Below are positions 26,307 to 35,469 of a stretch of 64,000 nucleotides of DNA, piece after piece. Source of the DNA: CAZGMJ01 sp964526785 (GTDB lineage Bacteria; Planctomycetota; Phycisphaerae; Sedimentisphaerales; Anaerobacaceae); assembly GCA_964526785.1 (NCBI GenBank), contig CAZGMJ010000006.1:92182-156181 (forward strand), read 5' to 3'. The position numbers and the translations under genes are program-made. Numbering within the stretch: position 1 is the first letter of the stretch; each line of letters opens with the position of its first letter. The notes below the pieces were generated by a model. It was given only the letters and a program-made list of their open reading frames with translations, had not been told where the DNA came from and ran no database searches.

Positions 26307-27707
26307 CTACTGCACCAGCCGCCCGAACAGTGTAAGCGGACTTGTTTCTACGATGCGGACCTCTGCGAACTGCCCTGCAAGATCAGCCGGCCCATTGAAC
26401 ACGACGATCCAGTCTGTCGCTGTTCTTGCCACCAACTGAGGGTTGTTCTGCCCATCGGCATTGATATGCGATTTCCTGCTTGGGCCTTCGACCAGGACCT
26501 GCACTGTTTGGCTCAGAAAGTCCCTGCTGAGTTGTTCGCTGACACCTTCCTGGACCGCCAGCAGTTCACTGTTTCGCTGTTGCTTGACTTCGGGCGGTAC
26601 GGTATCGGCAAGCCGCCTGTCGGAAGTGGTGCCCGGACGGGGCGAGTACTTGAATATGAATGCATTTTTGTACCGAGCCATTTTCGCCAGTTCGACAGTG
26701 TCCTGGAAATCCGCATCCGTCTCTCCCGGGAAGCCCACGATGAAATCGCCGGCAATGGCGATATCTGGCACGATGGCTCTGGCGCGATCGATCAGTTCAA
26801 GGTAGCTGGCGGCCGTATAGTTGCGATTCATGGCCTTTAGAATGCGGTTCGAACCGCTCTGTGCCGGCAGGTGCAGGTAGTTGCACACCTTTGGCGAGTC
26901 GGCCATCACGTTTATGATGTCATCGAAGAACTCCTGCGTGGGATAACTGGTGACGAAACGGATCCATTCGATGCCTGCAATTTCCGCCACTGCGGCAAGC
27001 AGATCGGCCAGGGACCATGTCTTTGCGCCTGTTCTGTACTGATAAGCATTGACCGTCTGGCCAAGCAGGGTGATCTGTTTTGTGCCGGTCTCGGCCAGTT
27101 TCTTGATCTGATCCAGAATAGCGTGAGGCTCGCGGCATATCTCAGGACCTCGCACATACGGTACGATACAATACGTGCAGAAGTTGTCGCAGCCGCGCAT
27201 GATGCGAACAAAGGCCTGGGCGGGCACATTTTGTTCGGCGGTACTGTGGATCGTTTCAAAGTCGTTGAGACGGTTCTCATCGTCCTGTCTCGGTGCTTCT
27301 CGGATTTTCTCTGTAATGCGGATAGCCCGGGACTGCTGCAGCATCGCGTGGCCGATCAGGTCGGGCAGTTGCGGTATCTGCGCCGGTCCGCAGACGACAT
27401 CTACTGCGTCATGCGCCAGCAATTGATCGCCCATGCGCTGGGCCATGCAACCGATTACAGCGACAACCAATTCGGGTCGTGTCTTCTTAATATGCATGAG
27501 ATGGCCCAGATGTGAGAGGACGCGCTCCTCGGCATGTCTGCGGACCGAGCACGTGTTGATGATCACCGCATCGGCCTGCTTCACGCTTTCGAGCCGGACC
27601 CAGCCCTTTTCTTCCAGCGCAGAGGAGACCAGGGCGGTGTCCAGCTTGTTCATCTGGCAACCAAAGCATTTGACTGCAAACGTCATGTCCTTCGTTTGAG
27701 AGTTCAT
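26307..27707 (-). CDS. miaB: tRNA-2-methylthio-N6-dimethylallyladenosine synthase MiaB
   Basis: 466 residues. The UPF0004 N-terminal domain carries VKCFGCQMNKLDT with the first auxiliary-cluster cysteine; the radical SAM triad is CDNFCTYC (C173, C177, C180) followed by IVPYVRGPE. The TRAM domain forms the last ~65 residues (VQVLVEGPSRKS, TDWIVVFNG). GFPGETDADF is the family signature. The enzyme methylthiolates i6A37 of tRNAs reading UNN codons, using two [4Fe-4S] clusters and SAM. It is followed by the NagD-like gene. Confidence 0.96.
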   Translation of the reverse strand: MNSQTKDMTFAVKCFGCQMNKLDTALVSSALEEKGWVRLESVKQADAVIINTCSVRRHAEERVLSHLGHLMHIKKTRPELVVAVIGCMAQRMGDQLLAHDAVDVVCGPAQIPQLPDLIGHAMLQQSRAIRITEKIREAPRQDDENRLNDFETIHSTAEQNVPAQAFVRIMRGCDNFCTYCIVPYVRGPEICREPHAILDQIKKLAETGTKQITLLGQTVNAYQYRTGAKTWSLADLLAAVAEIAGIEWIRFVTSYPTQEFFDDIINVMADSPKVCNYLHLPAQSGSNRILKAMNRNYTAASYLELIDRARAIVPDIAIAGDFIVGFPGETDADFQDTVELAKMARYKNAFIFKYSPRPGTTSDRRLADTVPPEVKQQRNSELLAVQEGVSEQLSRDFLSQTVQVLVEGPSRKSHINADGQNNPQLVARTATDWIVVFNGPADLAGQFAEVRIVETSPLTLFGRLVQ

Positions 27708-27920
27708 TTCTGGATATTTGTGGCTTATGTGCGGCCGTTCTTCTCAATGCTTGACCACGATTAAGTATTCCCCGTACGACAACACTGCAGCACCTCAATC
27801 GTGGGCAGGTTGCCCATGAAGAAATCGAACAACAGAGCAGCGGAGTATACAACTGGTGCTGCGAGAAATCAACGCCACTGAAGGTGTGTCGCTGGGCTGA
27901 TCACCATAGGCGGCGCATAG

Positions 27921-27951
27921 AAAAAGGCCGCAAGCACATGCCTACGGCCTT
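27921..27951 (-). terminator. intrinsic terminator of the first PEP-CTERM gene
   Basis: On the minus strand a 12-base stem AAGGCCGTAGGC / GCTTGCGGCCTT with an ATGT loop ends in five T residues (27921-27925 read as A on plus), about 20 bases after the stop at 27973. Confidence 0.85.
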
Positions 27952-27972
27952 GTGAATCTCGGAAGTAGCCCG

Positions 27973-28728
27973 TTACAGAGCCCTTCGGCGACGCAGCCAG
28001 CCGACGAGGCTCGTACCAAGTCCGCACAGCAGAACCGCTCCAGGAGCCGGTATCGGACTGACGGATTCGACCATGACGACGAAGTCCGTGAAATCATTGT
28101 CAGCATACCGGTTGTCCTGATCCTCGAACGCCAGGATATACTCGTTGGATGTCCACAGTCCGGGGTTGTAGCCGGGCAGTTGCACGGTATCGATGTTCTT
28201 ACCCCGATAAGCTCCCATGTGATCCCACTGATCGGAGTTCAGACTTGTGTCGCTGTGCCACAGGCCGCCTTTCGGATTGGGCTGACCGTTGAGTATTGTT
28301 GAGTCCAGATAGTAACCAAAACTGCTTCCTGCGAAATCTACGCCCGAATCAGCGCCGTTGACCAGAACGCTTCCATCTGCTTTGATGGATAACAGGGCCT
28401 GAGCGCCCTGGGCCGCGGCACCGTTGAATATCTGCACATACTGATTGCCGCTGTAGACACCGAAGCGGTTCGAACCGGCCCAACCCGCCATCTCAATGAT
28501 GAGCGTATTGACAGACCCGCCGGAAGCCGTAAGCGTCCAATAAGAGTCCAAGCTGTCCGCGAGATGATCCGTAGCCACATTCACGCTGCTCGATCCGGCT
28601 GTCGGCGCCGTGGTAATGCCATCGAGTACGCCCTGCAGAGCCGCTCCACCGTCGCCAAATGTCGGCCCGGCATTCGCCGCTGTGACAAACAAACCACTTA
28701 CAAGAACTGCAATCATCACCCTCTTCAT
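27973..28728 (-). CDS. secreted PEP-CTERM-type protein with DUF4114-like end
   Basis: 251 residues. The Sec signal peptide is MKRVMIAVLVSGLFVTAANA. The mature part is rich in Gly, Asn, Asp and aromatic residues and ends FTDFVVMVESV, resembling DUF4114. The C-terminal sorting signal is IPAPGAVLLCGLGTSLVGW then LRRRRAL, i.e. a PEP-like motif, a hydrophobic helix and an Arg cluster, with PAPG in place of VPEP. GGAGGA lies eight bases before the ATG. It should be exported, cut and anchored or released by an exosortase such as the one at 39601-40524, and become part of the surface matrix. Confidence 0.88.
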   Translation of the reverse strand: MKRVMIAVLVSGLFVTAANAGPTFGDGGAALQGVLDGITTAPTAGSSSVNVATDHLADSLDSYWTLTASGGSVNTLIIEMAGWAGSNRFGVYSGNQYVQIFNGAAAQGAQALLSIKADGSVLVNGADSGVDFAGSSFGYYLDSTILNGQPNPKGGLWHSDTSLNSDQWDHMGAYRGKNIDTVQLPGYNPGLWTSNEYILAFEDQDNRYADNDFTDFVVMVESVSPIPAPGAVLLCGLGTSLVGWLRRRRAL

Positions 28729-28837
28729 CTTCTATTCCTCCAACGTGTTAACGAGAATTTCCACCGGTAATCAAAATGGGTATCCGTCCCTCCCAGTGTT
28801 TTTGTGACCGCCCCCAATGAGCGACTCAACAGTACAC

Positions 28838-28866
28838 ATAATATCACAGCGAACCATAAATGTCAA
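28838..28866 (-). promoter_or_regulatory. sigma-70 promoter of the first PEP-CTERM gene
   Basis: On the minus strand perfect TTGACA (28861-28866) is followed after 17 bases by TATTAT (28838-28843), about 110 bases upstream of the start codon at 28728. Confidence 0.75.
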
Positions 28867-29216
28867 GGATGTCCTGGCTCTACAATAGACGATGTCCGGG
28901 GGGCACGCATTCATCGCCGTTGTGCTCGTGCGGCGCGCGATATTATCGGCAACAGACTGTAAAAAAATTGGTCCTCGCGCCCGACTTTTTCACTCAGAAT
29001 TCGGATAATCGTGACTTCGCTTTACCAACAGGTGGCAGTGCCGTAGGAGGGGACGCTGTGCTCTGGCATCGTCCACCCTTGGGTGTAGCCTGCATATGTT
29101 CAGGAGGATACTCGCTTTCCTTGCCGGTAGCTGCGATTCTTTTGATAAGTAGGCATCGCTATGTGGGCGTCAAAGGGTGCCACTTCTGTGTTCCTGATGT
29201 CTGTCCTGCAAGCGCA
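28867..29216. other. intergenic region, no supported gene
   Basis: About 350 bases between the promoter of the first PEP-CTERM gene and the terminator of the second. A plus-strand open frame (28860-29240) runs through the terminator and has no protein-like pattern. Confidence 0.5.
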
Positions 29217-29260
29217 AAAGAAAACAGGGAAGCGACATAATCGCCACTGCCCTGTTTTTT
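29217..29260 (-). terminator. intrinsic terminator of the second PEP-CTERM gene
   Basis: A long stem pairs AAAACAGGGAAGCGAC (29221-29236) with the region 29241-29258 ending CCTGTTTT. On the minus strand it is followed by TTTTC, and on the plus strand by TTTTTT, so it could work in both directions. Confidence 0.75.
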
Positions 29261-29307
29261 CGGTACTTCTTATCACATGCGGCAAAGTTGCCGTCTGTGT
29301 GCGTCAA

Positions 29308-29946
29308 TTACAGCGAACGACGCCTTCTGAGAAAACCGACCAGGCCGACACCCAGGCTGCCGAGCAGAATGGCACCCGGAGCCGGAATGCAGATCGTGTC
29401 AACATGGATGTAGTCCACGATAGAATCTGCGGCGAAGGTCAGGTTGAGCTTTTCGACATTCGGATTGGGCCGAATGATCCAGCCGTAATCGGCGTCGGGA
29501 TCTATCAGGTTGTCCGGAAGCGGAGCCCACTCATAGCCCAGCGGGACAGACACGGTTGCTTCTTCCACTACGTAGTCGCCCCCAATGTCCAGCATGACCA
29601 GCTTATAAGGATTCGGCTCTTCGTAGTTCGGCAGTTCCAGCGTGAGAATCATGCTGCCGGGTTTGGCTACGAGGTAACCGTCTCCTGTTACTTGACCTTC
29701 GTTCCAGTTGTAGTCGCCAGCAAGTCCCATCAGGACTTCATTCGGACGAGGGCTGCCGACGTTTTCCTCGGGGTAGGCTGTTGAGCCCGGATCGGTCGTG
29801 AAAGACCAGTAGGCATGCGTCTGGCGGGGGTAATTATCTCCCCACGTCCGCAGGTCCGGCGCATTGTCCGGTGCACCGGTTGGCAAGCCCAAACTGGGTG
29901 CCGCAATTATCGCTGCTATTGCTAACGTTAGTAATACCCTTTTCAT
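29308..29946 (-). CDS. secreted PEP-CTERM-type protein
   Basis: 212 residues from the ATG at 29946 (AGAGGAG seven to eight bases upstream); a longer frame to 29997 lacks a site. The signal peptide MKRVLLTLAIAAIIAAPSLG is followed by a ~165-residue beta-rich domain with many Asn, Tyr and Trp and no named family. The C-terminal signal is CIPAPGAILLGSLGVGLVGF then LRRRRSL, almost the same as in the neighbouring secreted protein. It is an expected exosortase substrate. Function in the matrix unknown. Confidence 0.85.
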   Translation of the reverse strand: MKRVLLTLAIAAIIAAPSLGLPTGAPDNAPDLRTWGDNYPRQTHAYWSFTTDPGSTAYPEENVGSPRPNEVLMGLAGDYNWNEGQVTGDGYLVAKPGSMILTLELPNYEEPNPYKLVMLDIGGDYVVEEATVSVPLGYEWAPLPDNLIDPDADYGWIIRPNPNVEKLNLTFAADSIVDYIHVDTICIPAPGAILLGSLGVGLVGFLRRRRSL

Positions 29947-30907
29947 TTGTGTTCTCCTCTTACATATATGGTTATTTGTTAATAAGCTTCTCACCACCTG
30001 ACTAAATCGTTGAGCCTGTTGAGTTGAAGGATCGTGCGCGCTAGGACCCTTCGCGTCCCAGGTTCAAAAAAGAGTCTCTCCATTCAACGGCGGGCGGGCC
30101 CCGGGCCAGCATGCCGAAATCAAATCCGGGACTGAATATATCGGACTGCTCCGCAGTCGCAGAACAGACGTGTGAGCTGAACATATGGCTGAAAGTCCGA
30201 AAAGCACAGGGGGCGTTCTCGTGCACCAGCGTGCGCGATAGGTCCGAAGCAGTGACCTTGACCGCAACATCATCGACTATTGCCACGCACCGTGACAACA
30301 AGGTGTCGAACAGTTTGTCTTGTGTTCTACCCACTCCTCATGTCCCCTGCCATTACAGAAGTCACCTGGGGTTCTGTCCAAACGTATCCCTGCGAGGATG
30401 TCCATGATAAGCATCCTCCTCACAGGGGCTTCAATATCGGAACTTAGTATAGCAGCAAAGCAGTGTATCGTCAAGCCCAAAAGCGAAAAAATCGGCATTT
30501 AGAGGGCATAACGAGGGGTTGCAAGGCCGGTGCGTGCGGGTTTGCACAATGCGGAAAAGGGCGGCAGGGTAGTGAATCGGCGTCCTGTTATGTCCCAGAA
30601 TATGCCGTTTTAAGCCCCGCCAGTGATGTCGTGTGAGAAGGGGGATATGCGAAAGGAGGGATTGGGAGGGATACAACGGATGGGAGAAAAAGAACTTCTG
30701 TAGTGAAAATGCGGGTCTATACGTACGGACAAGAGGCTACCCTAAAAGGAGTAGCGCCGGGCGCAGACAAAAGCGATTTTGACTCGCGAGGAATGTGACA
30801 GACTCTGGAGGAAGTGTAGAACGTCCATCCGTGGCGGACTAAACGCTCACAGGAAGAACGACCGCGTGAAGGTGGATGGGCAATCGAAGTCCCGGGATGA
30901 TGCACGG
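29947..30907. other. long intergenic region between secreted-protein genes and luxR
   Basis: About 960 bases. One minus-strand frame at 30041-30334 (97 codons, GTG start right against GAGGA) is the only candidate and is weak. Purine-rich sequence lies at 30650-30710. No clear promoter or terminator was assigned. Confidence 0.45.
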
Positions 30908-31225
30908 TCAGGAGGGCGAGTGTCTCCGCGCTTCAGTGACGAATTGCAGGAGCATGCCGATCTTGCTCTGTACGTGGACCTTGCGATATATGTTGCGCAG
31001 ATGCGTCTTGACGGTGCCGGGCCTGATATCCAGCCTGCGGGCTATCTTGTCGTTACGCAATCCGCGGCACACCATTTCCGCTATCTCCCGTTCCCGCGGG
31101 GTGAGGCGGTAGCGATGCTGGACATGGAGCCATTGTTCGCCATCTATCAAGACCGTGGCCGGCCGACTCGAAGCCGGATCGTCGGGCCAGCGGCCGGATC
31201 GTGTTGAATCGGACAGATTCTGCAT
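30908..31225 (-). CDS. single-domain LuxR-type DNA-binding regulator
   Basis: 105 residues. Residues ~40-100 are a complete LuxR/GerE helix-turn-helix (LTPREREIAEMVCRGLRNDK, GTVKTHLRNIYRKVHVQSK). There is no receiver or ligand domain; the first ~35 residues are polar. The ATG overlaps the TAA of the TPR gene (TAATG) with GGAGGG upstream, so it is translationally coupled as the last gene of the exopolysaccharide/exosortase operon. PEP-CTERM loci often carry dedicated regulators; this one probably regulates the locus or its substrates (inference). Confidence 0.9.
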   Translation of the reverse strand: MQNLSDSTRSGRWPDDPASSRPATVLIDGEQWLHVQHRYRLTPREREIAEMVCRGLRNDKIARRLDIRPGTVKTHLRNIYRKVHVQSKIGMLLQFVTEARRHSPS

Positions 31226-34200
31226 TACTTCCCTCCTTCTTCAGGCTGCTGGAGTCTTTCAAGTAATCCCTCTGCCTCCTTCTTCTCATCATCGTCAAGA
31301 TAACTTGTATCACCGCCATCTTGTTTTTCCAGCGCTGCTTGGACGTGTCGGATGGCTTCAGCGACATTCCCCGACTTATCCAGAGTCCTGGCCAGATGAA
31401 AATGTGTGTACGCGGCTTGCCCTGCTGCGCCGTCCTTTCTGTATTCTCTAATTGCCTGTCTGAACTCCCTTTCGGCATCTTCGAATCGATCGAGACGGTA
31501 ATAAATGACCCCCAGCGTATCTCTGGCGTCGGTGTAGCCGGGCGCCAGTTCCAAAGCGCTCCTCGCGTATTCCAGTGCGTCCTGGTAGCGTTTCTCTTCC
31601 TCGCAGAGGATCCAGGCCAGATTGTTCATTGTGACACGATCATTGGGCGCCACTTCGAGAACGCGTCTGTACTGCTCGACTGCCTGATCAAACTGATCCA
31701 GGACCTGGTATATGCTCCCCAAAGCACGCAGGACGAGCACTGAATTGGGGGCCGCTTCGAGTGCGTCGAGTATCAGGTCTCTGGCAATGGGATGTGCTGC
31801 TTTGTCCGTCATAACGGAAAGTGCACCTGCTGTAGCTACCAGCGTCCGCACATCATCAGGATGCTGTTGTTGCCAGTGACGCACGGTCTGCACCGCCTCC
31901 TGCCAAAGCTCCTGATCGCAGAGCAGATCGATTTTCGTTCGAATGGGGCCCGGATTGTTGGGATCCGCTTCGATCTGCGCATTTAATTCTCTGTAGGCTT
32001 CTTCACTTTTGCCCTGCTCGTGAAGTGCCCGCGCCAATCGCTCCGTGAAAGCGCTGTGGGGGCCTTCTTCTCCGAGTGCCTCGCGATACGAACGCGCCAG
32101 TTCTTCGGCCTGCCGGGGCTGATTTGCGGCGATCAAGGTGTCAGCCAGAAGCAAGGCCGCACCGAGGTCGTTCGGATCTTTGTCCCGCAGTTGCCGATAC
32201 GTGGAAATTGCCAGCAACGGCGATTCTTGGCGTTGCGCTGCCGCTTTCAGCAGAAGCAAAGAGCGGTTGTCGGGATTATGGATGAGGCCCTGACGAGCGA
32301 CGTTCAGGATTGCCTCGTAGCCGCGCGCACGCTGCTCCATTAACTGCCCCAGCATGATCCATGCGTTGACAGCTCTTGGCTGTTTCTTAGTGATGGCGGT
32401 CAAGATGTTTTCGGCCTGCAGCAGTTCGTCAGCAGCAGTGCTGTCCATCAGGGTTCGGGCCTGCATGAGCTGGAGGCTGATGCTGTTGGGGTCTTTATCA
32501 AGCGATTGGCTTATGATCTTCTCCGCCTGAGTGATCTTTTCCGGTTCGCCCGTTGCCATAAGCATCGAAACAGCCTGTTGCTGTACTCGGGCGTTTTCGG
32601 GAGCCAGTTCCAGGGCTCTTAGAATGTCCTCCAGAGCCTTTTCACGCTCCCCGATGGAGGCATAGAAATTGCTTCGAGTCAGCCATGTCTGGAAGTTATC
32701 AGGCTCGATGGCGACGGCTGTGCTGAAATCCTCTTCAGCCTTATCATAGTCCCTCAATGAAGAATACGTTGTGGCGCGAAGCACGTAGGCTTCGATGTTA
32801 TTGTGATCTTCAACGATGTCATTGCTGAGTCGTATGGCCTCTTGTGGTTGATCCCGCCTGATCTTCAACTGGATTTGTGTCGCGGCTACCTGCAGCGATT
32901 CTGGAAATCGACTCCGAAGCCTTCCAAGAATTGCTTCGGCTTCGTCCCACTTCTTCTCCCGCATCTTGAGCACCGCCAACGTGAATTCGGAGGACGTATC
33001 ATTGGGATCAAGCGTAATGAACTCCTGCAGGAGGACCGACGCACGGCCCAGTTCGTCGCGTTGGAGGTAACCCCGTACGCGAAGCCGCTGAATGGTCGGA
33101 TCCTGCAGATCGTTTGCTTCGGCTTCGTCGAGTATTCGGTTGGCTTCATCCCATAGCCCGGCGTTTTGCAGTGCATTGACGGTCACTTTGATGATACGCG
33201 GATCATTCGGGGAGCCGTTGAGCATTTCCCGATAAATCGCCAGGGCCGCGTCAGTTTGTCCGGCACGCCGATAAGTGTCCGCCAGCAGGAGTTTGCTGTC
33301 CCGGTCATCGGCATTGTTCTGCAGATTCTCTTTGAGCAGAACAAGGATTTCCTCTTGTCGTTGTTGGAACGTCTGATCGCCCTGGATATGCCAGAGCCGC
33401 GCCTGCTCGTATCGCCATCGCCAGCCGTCTTCTCCTTCGATCTCTTTGATCTGATCGACGAGCTGCTGGCTGCGCTCAGGATCCTCTGCGATTGAGTCGC
33501 ACTTAAGCAGGGCGCGCTTCGCGGTTATGTCGTTTGGCTGGCTCTTCACTACGTCCTCGAGTACTTCGATAGCCTTATCCTCTTCTTCCCAGTGTTGGTA
33601 GTAGTTGGCCAGTATGATACTCAAGTTGCGGCGGGCTCGCGCATCGGAGATGCGCTCGATAGCTGAGTTCAGAATCGCTTGGCATTGTGCTTTGCCGCCG
33701 GGTTCGTTGGCTGCTATGGCTGCCAGCATCGCCGGTAGCTCCGCATTGTCCCCGAACCGCTCAATTGCCTTGTTCAGGACCAGCTTCGCGCGGCCCTCGC
33801 TGTCGTTCGGATCCTGTTCCATCAGAACGCGAGCCTCCGCAAGCGGCACTCTCGGATCATCTGGATACGTATCGCGCATATCAGCAATCAGGCCTTTGGC
33901 ACCGGTGAAGTCTCTCTCTTTGAGTGCAAGATTCAAACGGAGTAGCTTCACCGTAAGGGTGTCTGCCCCGCCTTTTTCCTGCAATTGCGTGAGCCTGCGT
34001 TTGATGTCCTGATCGGTCCACGCGCTATCGCGTTGTTCGCTCAACTGCATCATGGCCTGGATTTCGAGCTGCGCAGCTTCCAGGTTGTCCGGCGCTAGTT
34101 GAGAGGCCTGCCTTGCATGTTCCAGAGCCTGTGCCCAGTCTTTCGTTTCAAGAAGCAGTCGAGCAAGGGACAGGTGACCTTGCGCGTTTCGAGGATGCTG

Positions 34201-35439
34201 CACGGTCAGGGTCCGCAACTGCTGAAGGGCCCCCAGTGTATCGCCGTTAGCCGAAAGAGCCGCCGATAGCGCCAGCCGAACGACGGGCGCGTCGTATCCA
34301 AGCTCAATGGCATTGGTCCAGTGCTTTGCGGCTTCCCGATTGTTGCCCTCCTGGCTTGCCATAAGGCCCTTTAGGAACGCTACACGATCCGGCAGCATTT
34401 CCTTTTCTTCCATCTTGCTGACGCACTGCCGCGCGCGGTCGATTTCGCCGGCGCGAATAAGCAGTTCAGCTGCCCTCGGAAGGAAATCCCACGGTTGCTT
34501 GCTGAGAGCCTTCAAGCCCTCGTCAGCGATCTCACGCATCTTCTGCGTAGAGCCGCTGGCGATCGCTACCTGGCTCCATATGCTCCACATAGACTGATTA
34601 TCAGAATCTACGGACCGCACCTGTTCGAGATGCGACTCCGCCTTGTCGAGTTCGCCGGCGTTGATCAGAGACTCAGCCAGACGCAGCCGGCTTGACGTTT
34701 CCGATATCTCCTGTTGTTCGGCTTCCAAGAGCAGTTCGAGCGCCCTGGGCCTGTTCTGATGTCTGAGGTGGTAATCGGCGAGCGCGATTCGAGCCAGGGC
34801 GGACGAAGGATTATTCTCAAGAGCCTTTGTATACCACTGTTCGGCGGTCCCCTCCAACTCATCCGGCCGGGCCTCGAGCAGCTTGCCCAGCATTTCATAG
34901 GCCGCCACGTCGTTTGGATCTTTTTCGATCAGTCCCTTCAACTCGGTTGCGGCTCCTGCAAAATCCCTTTGTGCGGCTCTTGCCGCTGCGTGCAGTCTGC
35001 GAATTGAAGGATTCTCACGCCTTTCAAGATAGTTCTTTGCAATCAGTTCGGCTTCGCCCGCTTGGCGCATCATATTCATGTAGATTTGGCCCAGTTTCTC
35101 GACCGCTTCGGTGTTATCAGGATCTTGGCGCAGGACCGTTCGATATGCAGCGATTGCCTGCTGTATGGGGCCGCGTTTCATCGGACGGACATTCAAGTTC
35201 GCCTCGGCATATTTGAGCACGGCGTCGATATCGGTGTTCGCCAGAGCGACATATCTGCCCAATTGTCGAGCGGCCTCCTCCCAGTTCTGCTGTTCGTATG
35301 CCTGCATTCCCAGCACCCGGCCTTCTTCGGCGCGGGCGCTCCGCTGCCACTGGCGCAGACCATATGCGGTAACGCTCAGAACAACCAGACCGATCAACAG
35401 CACTACCGCCAGTTTCCAGTTGAAGTATCTCTTAGGCAT
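31225..35439 (-). CDS. giant membrane-anchored TPR protein of the exosortase locus
   Basis: 1404 residues from the ATG at 35439, with AAGGGAG eight bases upstream. One N-terminal membrane helix (LAVVLLIGLVVLSVTAYGL) leaves the rest outside or in the periplasm, made of a long run of TPR-like helix pairs (many LxxAGxxDxAxxxYxxxLxxxPxD units), ending KKEAEGLLERLQQPEEGGK. It resembles the PrsT-type TPR proteins found with PEP-CTERM/exosortase loci, but with an anchor helix instead of a lipobox. It probably scaffolds polysaccharide export or protein sorting. It sits between the sugar transferase and the LuxR gene. Confidence 0.88.
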   Translation of the reverse strand: MPKRYFNWKLAVVLLIGLVVLSVTAYGLRQWQRSARAEEGRVLGMQAYEQQNWEEAARQLGRYVALANTDIDAVLKYAEANLNVRPMKRGPIQQAIAAYRTVLRQDPDNTEAVEKLGQIYMNMMRQAGEAELIAKNYLERRENPSIRRLHAAARAAQRDFAGAATELKGLIEKDPNDVAAYEMLGKLLEARPDELEGTAEQWYTKALENNPSSALARIALADYHLRHQNRPRALELLLEAEQQEISETSSRLRLAESLINAGELDKAESHLEQVRSVDSDNQSMWSIWSQVAIASGSTQKMREIADEGLKALSKQPWDFLPRAAELLIRAGEIDRARQCVSKMEEKEMLPDRVAFLKGLMASQEGNNREAAKHWTNAIELGYDAPVVRLALSAALSANGDTLGALQQLRTLTVQHPRNAQGHLSLARLLLETKDWAQALEHARQASQLAPDNLEAAQLEIQAMMQLSEQRDSAWTDQDIKRRLTQLQEKGGADTLTVKLLRLNLALKERDFTGAKGLIADMRDTYPDDPRVPLAEARVLMEQDPNDSEGRAKLVLNKAIERFGDNAELPAMLAAIAANEPGGKAQCQAILNSAIERISDARARRNLSIILANYYQHWEEEDKAIEVLEDVVKSQPNDITAKRALLKCDSIAEDPERSQQLVDQIKEIEGEDGWRWRYEQARLWHIQGDQTFQQRQEEILVLLKENLQNNADDRDSKLLLADTYRRAGQTDAALAIYREMLNGSPNDPRIIKVTVNALQNAGLWDEANRILDEAEANDLQDPTIQRLRVRGYLQRDELGRASVLLQEFITLDPNDTSSEFTLAVLKMREKKWDEAEAILGRLRSRFPESLQVAATQIQLKIRRDQPQEAIRLSNDIVEDHNNIEAYVLRATTYSSLRDYDKAEEDFSTAVAIEPDNFQTWLTRSNFYASIGEREKALEDILRALELAPENARVQQQAVSMLMATGEPEKITQAEKIISQSLDKDPNSISLQLMQARTLMDSTAADELLQAENILTAITKKQPRAVNAWIMLGQLMEQRARGYEAILNVARQGLIHNPDNRSLLLLKAAAQRQESPLLAISTYRQLRDKDPNDLGAALLLADTLIAANQPRQAEELARSYREALGEEGPHSAFTERLARALHEQGKSEEAYRELNAQIEADPNNPGPIRTKIDLLCDQELWQEAVQTVRHWQQQHPDDVRTLVATAGALSVMTDKAAHPIARDLILDALEAAPNSVLVLRALGSIYQVLDQFDQAVEQYRRVLEVAPNDRVTMNNLAWILCEEEKRYQDALEYARSALELAPGYTDARDTLGVIYYRLDRFEDAEREFRQAIREYRKDGAAGQAAYTHFHLARTLDKSGNVAEAIRHVQAALEKQDGGDTSYLDDDEKKEAEGLLERLQQPEEGGK

Positions 35440-35469
35440 TCTCTTCACTCCCTTCGTATCTGTGTCGTA

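Noticed and set aside
28860..29240. 126-codon plus-strand frame
   Set aside because: Runs into a strong terminator hairpin and lacks a domain or start site.
30041..30334. 97-codon minus-strand frame before luxR
   Set aside because: The GTG start touches its GAGGA with no spacer and the product has no recognisable pattern; kept only as a weak possibility.
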